From Anastrepha obliqua (lineage: Eukaryota; Arthropoda; Insecta; Diptera; Tephritidae), in the NCBI RefSeq assembly GCF_027943255.1, contig NC_072892.1, forward strand, positions 161,078,792 to 161,142,791: 64,000 nucleotides of DNA. The letters are read 5' to 3'. The position numbers were made by a program, and so were the translations under genes. The notes beneath the pieces were generated by a model that was not told the origin of the DNA, made no database searches, and saw only the letters and a program-made list of their open reading frames with translations. Shown here in pieces: positions 60,576-64,000 of the stretch. The stretch's first letter is position 1; every line of letters begins with the position of its first letter.

Positions 60576-62219
60576 GTTTCATTCACTTATTCCTTCAACG
60601 CCAAGCAGGAGGCTGTCAGGCGCGTAAAAATGTTTGTTGTACGTATATTTAAATGTGCGCTTAAGTATCTCTACACTTTGCAACTTTTTTGTAATCCTGC
60701 AAACTTACAACGCGCCATTGCGCACTCATGTCTGTGACGTCACAGCGCTACAAGCTTCAATGGGGGCGTGACGTATGACGTTTTGCATTATATTTATGTA
60801 TACTTACCTCTCTAAGCACTTACACGTATACACACACATACGAATGGATACATTGAGAAGAACAAAAAAAAAAAAATAGTTTGAGCAACCCACAAATGCT
60901 GCTAAGCTTAACATATAGTATTTCCCCTTCCAGTGCCGTCGGTGCTAAGTGGTTCACACTAACGTCCTTACGGAAGTGTATAACGGCTGATGCGATTATG
61001 AAAAATGCATGTGTGTGTGTATGCGTGTGTTTGCTCTAGCGCGCATTGTAAGAGGATAAAATCGAATGTTGAGTTATTTTAGAACTCACACCCACGCATA
61101 CATGCTAGCTACACACACACACACACACACATAGAAACACACATACACACCAACAGTTGACAGCTCTCGGCCTTAAAGCGAATAATCAGCAAATACAGCG
61201 AAAAATAAAATGTGCTGCGGATTCAAATGAAATTCTGAAGGACATTAAGATGTCAAGCTTTGCTATAAAAATCAATAACTTCTTCGCAACTTACACGAAA
61301 AATAATTTGGGTTGAAATGTGCGTAGAGCCAAGTAATTATCTCTGCTTTGCATGTGTCCTTTTAGTCCTTTTAAGGTACACACATCTGCGTGTATGCCTA
61401 GCACGTTTTCTTTGGCGTAATTTGTTTTATATCTTTTCTGTTTTTATTTGCATTACTTTTACAAAATCATTTTAAAAGGATTCTTATTAGATTTTTACAC
61501 TTTTTCATTTACTTTTTTATTTTTTATTATTTTTTTACAGCCAAAAATCAATTGATCTTAAAACGAAAACGCACTTCATGCACACTCCACGGAAAACCCG
61601 TACACGCCTGCACAAAATCTGAGTTGGAACTGAAATCGTGCACTGTCGAAAGTTAGCTGAAATCGGCCTCAGACGCCTTCGGATGCTCTAATGAAAGTTT
61701 TCCTGCTGTATCTCATGGATACACAGCATCCACAATTGGCGGTAAGCACGAATAATTTAGCTTTGTGTGTTAGTCGCTTGTTTGACGCTGTTGTTGGCGT
61801 CGTTGGCGACGTCACGACAAACATACCAATAACTTCGTTCGTAGCCTACCGACGACAATGCCCGTCGCGCGCTTTCTAGCCTTGAATCGGCGTACTAACC
61901 TTAAAGTATGTAGCGTAAGAGTGTAGGGTTTGCCCACTTAGTCGCATCTTTGGTAGGTGTGTTGAGCGCACAGTGGTTTAAAATCGTATTTTTTAAGATT
62001 ACAGTTTTTCTTTATTATTCGCCTTCCTTCAATTCAGACAGAACATCATAACGCATACTGAATGCAAGAATGTAAGAAATGCAGTTCATTGTGAAATGGC
62101 TGCCATAAAACGATCGCACTGGGAAAAGTTCTGAGCAGGCATGGAACAAGACATATAGAACACAGAAGAAAGTATGGGGCATTATAGGTTAGTTAGTTTA
62201 CCTCTCACAACTTGTAAGT
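60576..62219. other. Long interval without a recognised gene; simple repeats
   Basis: (CA)n at about 61,112-61,131, TG-type repeat around 61,007-61,030, and an A-run at 60,866-60,878. Less TE-like than its surroundings and possibly host intergenic DNA. ORFs are short and unsupported. Confidence 0.35.
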
Positions 62220-62716
62220 TTCGTGTTATGGACGCACGAATCAATTCTGTAAATCAAAGCCTGTGAAATTGCTAGGCAAACATGGCCAAGGCGAAATCTA
62301 TGTCTATCCAAAAATATTATAAAATTTAGTAGACTTCAAATCAGGCCCTTAGTAGGGGCCCTCATAGGACATTTTCTCATAGGAAATCACGCAAGGAGAT
62401 TAGGCATTTACATGCATGATTTCTGTTGTAGCTGCAGGAATAAGGAGGAGGGAAATAATTCAACACCTTTTTTGCACATTCCCGGCTCTAGCCAGAAGCA
62501 GGAACCGATATTTAAGATCCTTCTTCTTAATGAATATAGATAATCTATACTCTTTAGGTGTCAATAAACATTTACGCTTTGTTTAAAGCTCAGGACGGTG
62601 CAATCTGGAAGGAGAAGAGTAGCCCAGCCCGTGCGGTTCATAACGGACCCATTTCATGGTCTAAGTGGCATCACTGTCTCTATGTGCGATGCGGCTGCCA
62701 AACCTAACCTAACCTA
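62220..62716 (+). pseudogene. 3' end of RNase-H LINE
   Basis: RPLVGALIGHFLIGNHARRL, YMHDFCCSCRNKEEG, a shift, IQHLFCTFPALARSRNRYLR, then to the stop and a 3' UTR with 'tcataacggacccatttcat' and the end 'cctaacctaacctag' at ~62,716. It sits directly upstream of the next copy in the same orientation. Confidence 0.7.
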
Positions 62717-62739
62717 GGGCATATTAAGAAATCGAAAAA

Positions 62740-64000
62740 ACACTATAAATGAGTACCTTTCTTTTCCTAAATTCCCTCTATCTATATGGAAGTCTCCGCG
62801 CCATGTCAACCACACCATCGAAAGCATTATATGCGACATTAAACTTCCTTCCGGTAGTTCTGCAGGCAATATAGAACGCACGCAGTGCGGCAATAAGGCT
62901 GAACACTCTAAACAAGTGGTCAAACACGGATTATGGTCACGGTAAAATTCTGGCTGGCACTTTGGGGCTTCCCGTACTGGTGCACTATGCACTCCCGCCC
63001 ATACTTGCCATTACATCGTTTACGACCCTCCTACCCTCAAGGGAAGAGTGGGAACGGGACGTCGTGAGACAGGGCGAGTCCATCCATGTATACACAGATG
63101 GCTCAAAGCTCGAGGGCAGGGTAGGCGGAGGTGTATATTCTAAACATCTGGGGATCTCCTTCAGTTGTCGGCTCACCGACTACAGTAGTGTCTTTCAGGC
63201 TGAACTGATGGCTATAATAAAAGCAGCGACACTGATACAGTGTGATGCGATATCCGGAAATGATATCTACATTTTCACTGATAGCCAAGCGCCGATAAAA
63301 TCCCTCACAAAACAGTCGACAACCTCCAAGGCAGCCATGAAATGCCGCACATCTCTTAACGAGATGGCAGAGTCATTTCACCTAAAGGTAACATGGGTTC
63401 CTGGCCATCGCGACATTGAGGGTAACTGTAGAGCCGATGAACTAGCAAGACTCGGCACTAAATTGTCTGACGAGCACATAGATAATGACATAGGGAGACC
63501 CTTACAAACATGTAAGCTACACATCCTTGAATAAATTGTGAAGAAAGCAAACGAAAGATGGCAAAATGAAGCAACCTGCAAAATCGCCCGTCAACTATGG
63601 CCGACTCTAAATGCTAAACGCACAGAATCTCTGCAAGGCCAAAATAAACACAGTCTTAGCACATTGATCTCAGTCATAACGGGGCACTACCTAATAGGTA
63701 GACACGCCCAAAGGATGGGTGTACAAAGACATGACTTCTATAGAAGTTGTCTAGATGAGGACGAGGAAGAGAAAATCTCGCACCTACTGTGCCACTGCCC
63801 TGCTCTATCCAGACGCAGGTTTACTATTCTGGGTAGACAATTTTTTAATGAGTTAGAAGACCTCAGTTCTATAGAAATCAGAGATATTTTAAAATTTTTG
63901 AAAAACACACACTGGTTTTAGGAGAGATAGGGACAAGCTCCCCACGCGGCATCACAATGGGCTATGAGCCTGAGTGTGTCCCACAGGACAACCGCTTCAA
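62740..64000 (+). mobile_element. RNase-H LINE, 3' part, running to the window edge
   Basis: Begins in the RT thumb (~62,790, SLRAMSTTPSKALYATLNFL), passes through a linker, RNase H and zinc region to the stop at 63,921 and ~79 bases of 3' UTR; the expected CCTAACC-type end lies outside the window. Best-preserved copy of this lineage here. Confidence 0.8.
62875..63921 (+). pseudogene. LINE ORF2 C-terminal half: RNase H plus zinc region, one stop
   Basis: After a TAG at 62,872-62,874 the frame is open to a TAA at 63,532-63,534 and open again to the natural stop at 63,919-63,921; both parts are in the same frame. RNase H: VYTDGSKLEGRVGGGVYSKH (D), SVFQAELMAIIKAA (E), IYIFTDSQAPIKSL (D), VTWVPGHRDIEGNCRADELA (D). 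Zinc region: ITGHYLIGRHAQRMGVQRHD, CLDEDEEEKISHLLCHCPAL, ending LKNTHWF. All four RNase H acidic residues are present. The single TAA falls between the domains, so the copy is young or under-mutated. RT is missing by truncation or decay. Confidence 0.85.

Noticed and set aside
1..64000. CRISPR array, operon, riboswitch, or prokaryotic origin
   Set aside because: Repeat classes, introns and TE types are those of an insect nuclear genome; no regularly spaced short repeats with unique spacers were seen.
1..64000. LTR retrotransposon or endogenous retrovirus
   Set aside because: I found no paired LTRs, protease, integrase or tRNA primer site; all RT fragments are of non-LTR type.

Overview
The window is a eukaryotic, AT-rich, repeat-dense stretch that reads as the genome of a higher fly. 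A true fruit fly (Tephritidae) is my best guess. This rests on several relics of mariner-like elements whose second and third acidic residues are 41 residues apart (the DD41D or 'rosa' type, known from tephritids), on a tRNA-headed SINE present in at least eight copies, and on abundant TATG/CATA microsatellites. The species is inference. I find no single-copy host gene that I can defend. Nearly every reading frame with recognisable content belongs to a transposable element, and almost all are broken.

Layout. 1-4.0 kb: a DD41D copy cut by the window edge, a possible LINE ORF1 relic, a 713-bp TIR element, a collapsed mariner and a 380-bp deletion derivative of the same DD41D family. 5.7-10.9 kb: a complete but frameshifted mariner, a SINE with target duplication, a 5'-truncated RTE-like reverse transcriptase with target duplication, and a second mariner family. 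11-22.8 kb: DD41D-like, endonuclease, SINE, foldback, I-type, jockey-like and hairpin relics. 23.3-25.5 kb: a degenerate tandem array. 25.5-30 kb: mostly unassigned, with one LINE and one MITE. 30.2-33.7 kb: a hairpin MITE, an almost complete Tigger/pogo element with likely introns, and a mariner. 34-38.2 kb: a nested composite. One DD41D element was hit by a SINE and by a LINE, the LINE carries one unit of a tandem repeat, and the array of that repeat fills the 3' end of the DD41D element. 40.3-47.4 kb: a maT/Tc1-like element, LINE 3' ends, and a 1.7-kb element with ~130-bp inverted repeats and a conserved protein whose superfamily I cannot name. 48-64 kb: R1-type fragments, a Tc1 element with IR/DR ends, and many 3' ends of one RNase-H-bearing LINE lineage, one of them interrupted by a cleanly inserted DD41D copy and the last running off the window with a single stop in about 350 codons.

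How the parts relate. The autonomous copies (mariner, Tc1, Tigger, LINE) supply enzymes in principle, but every copy here carries lesions, so the window is a graveyard and not an active system. Non-autonomous elements sit beside plausible partners: the DD41D deletion derivative shares its ends with the neighbouring longer copy, and the SINE shares its last ~10 bases with the RTE-like LINE. The strongest leads are the nested assembly at 33,960-38,150, the trimeric repeat that seems to have grown in a transposon 3' end and spread, the SINE/RTE tail match, and the unclassified TIR element at 45,697-47,395. All calls come from reading the sequence; no database search or alignment program was run.
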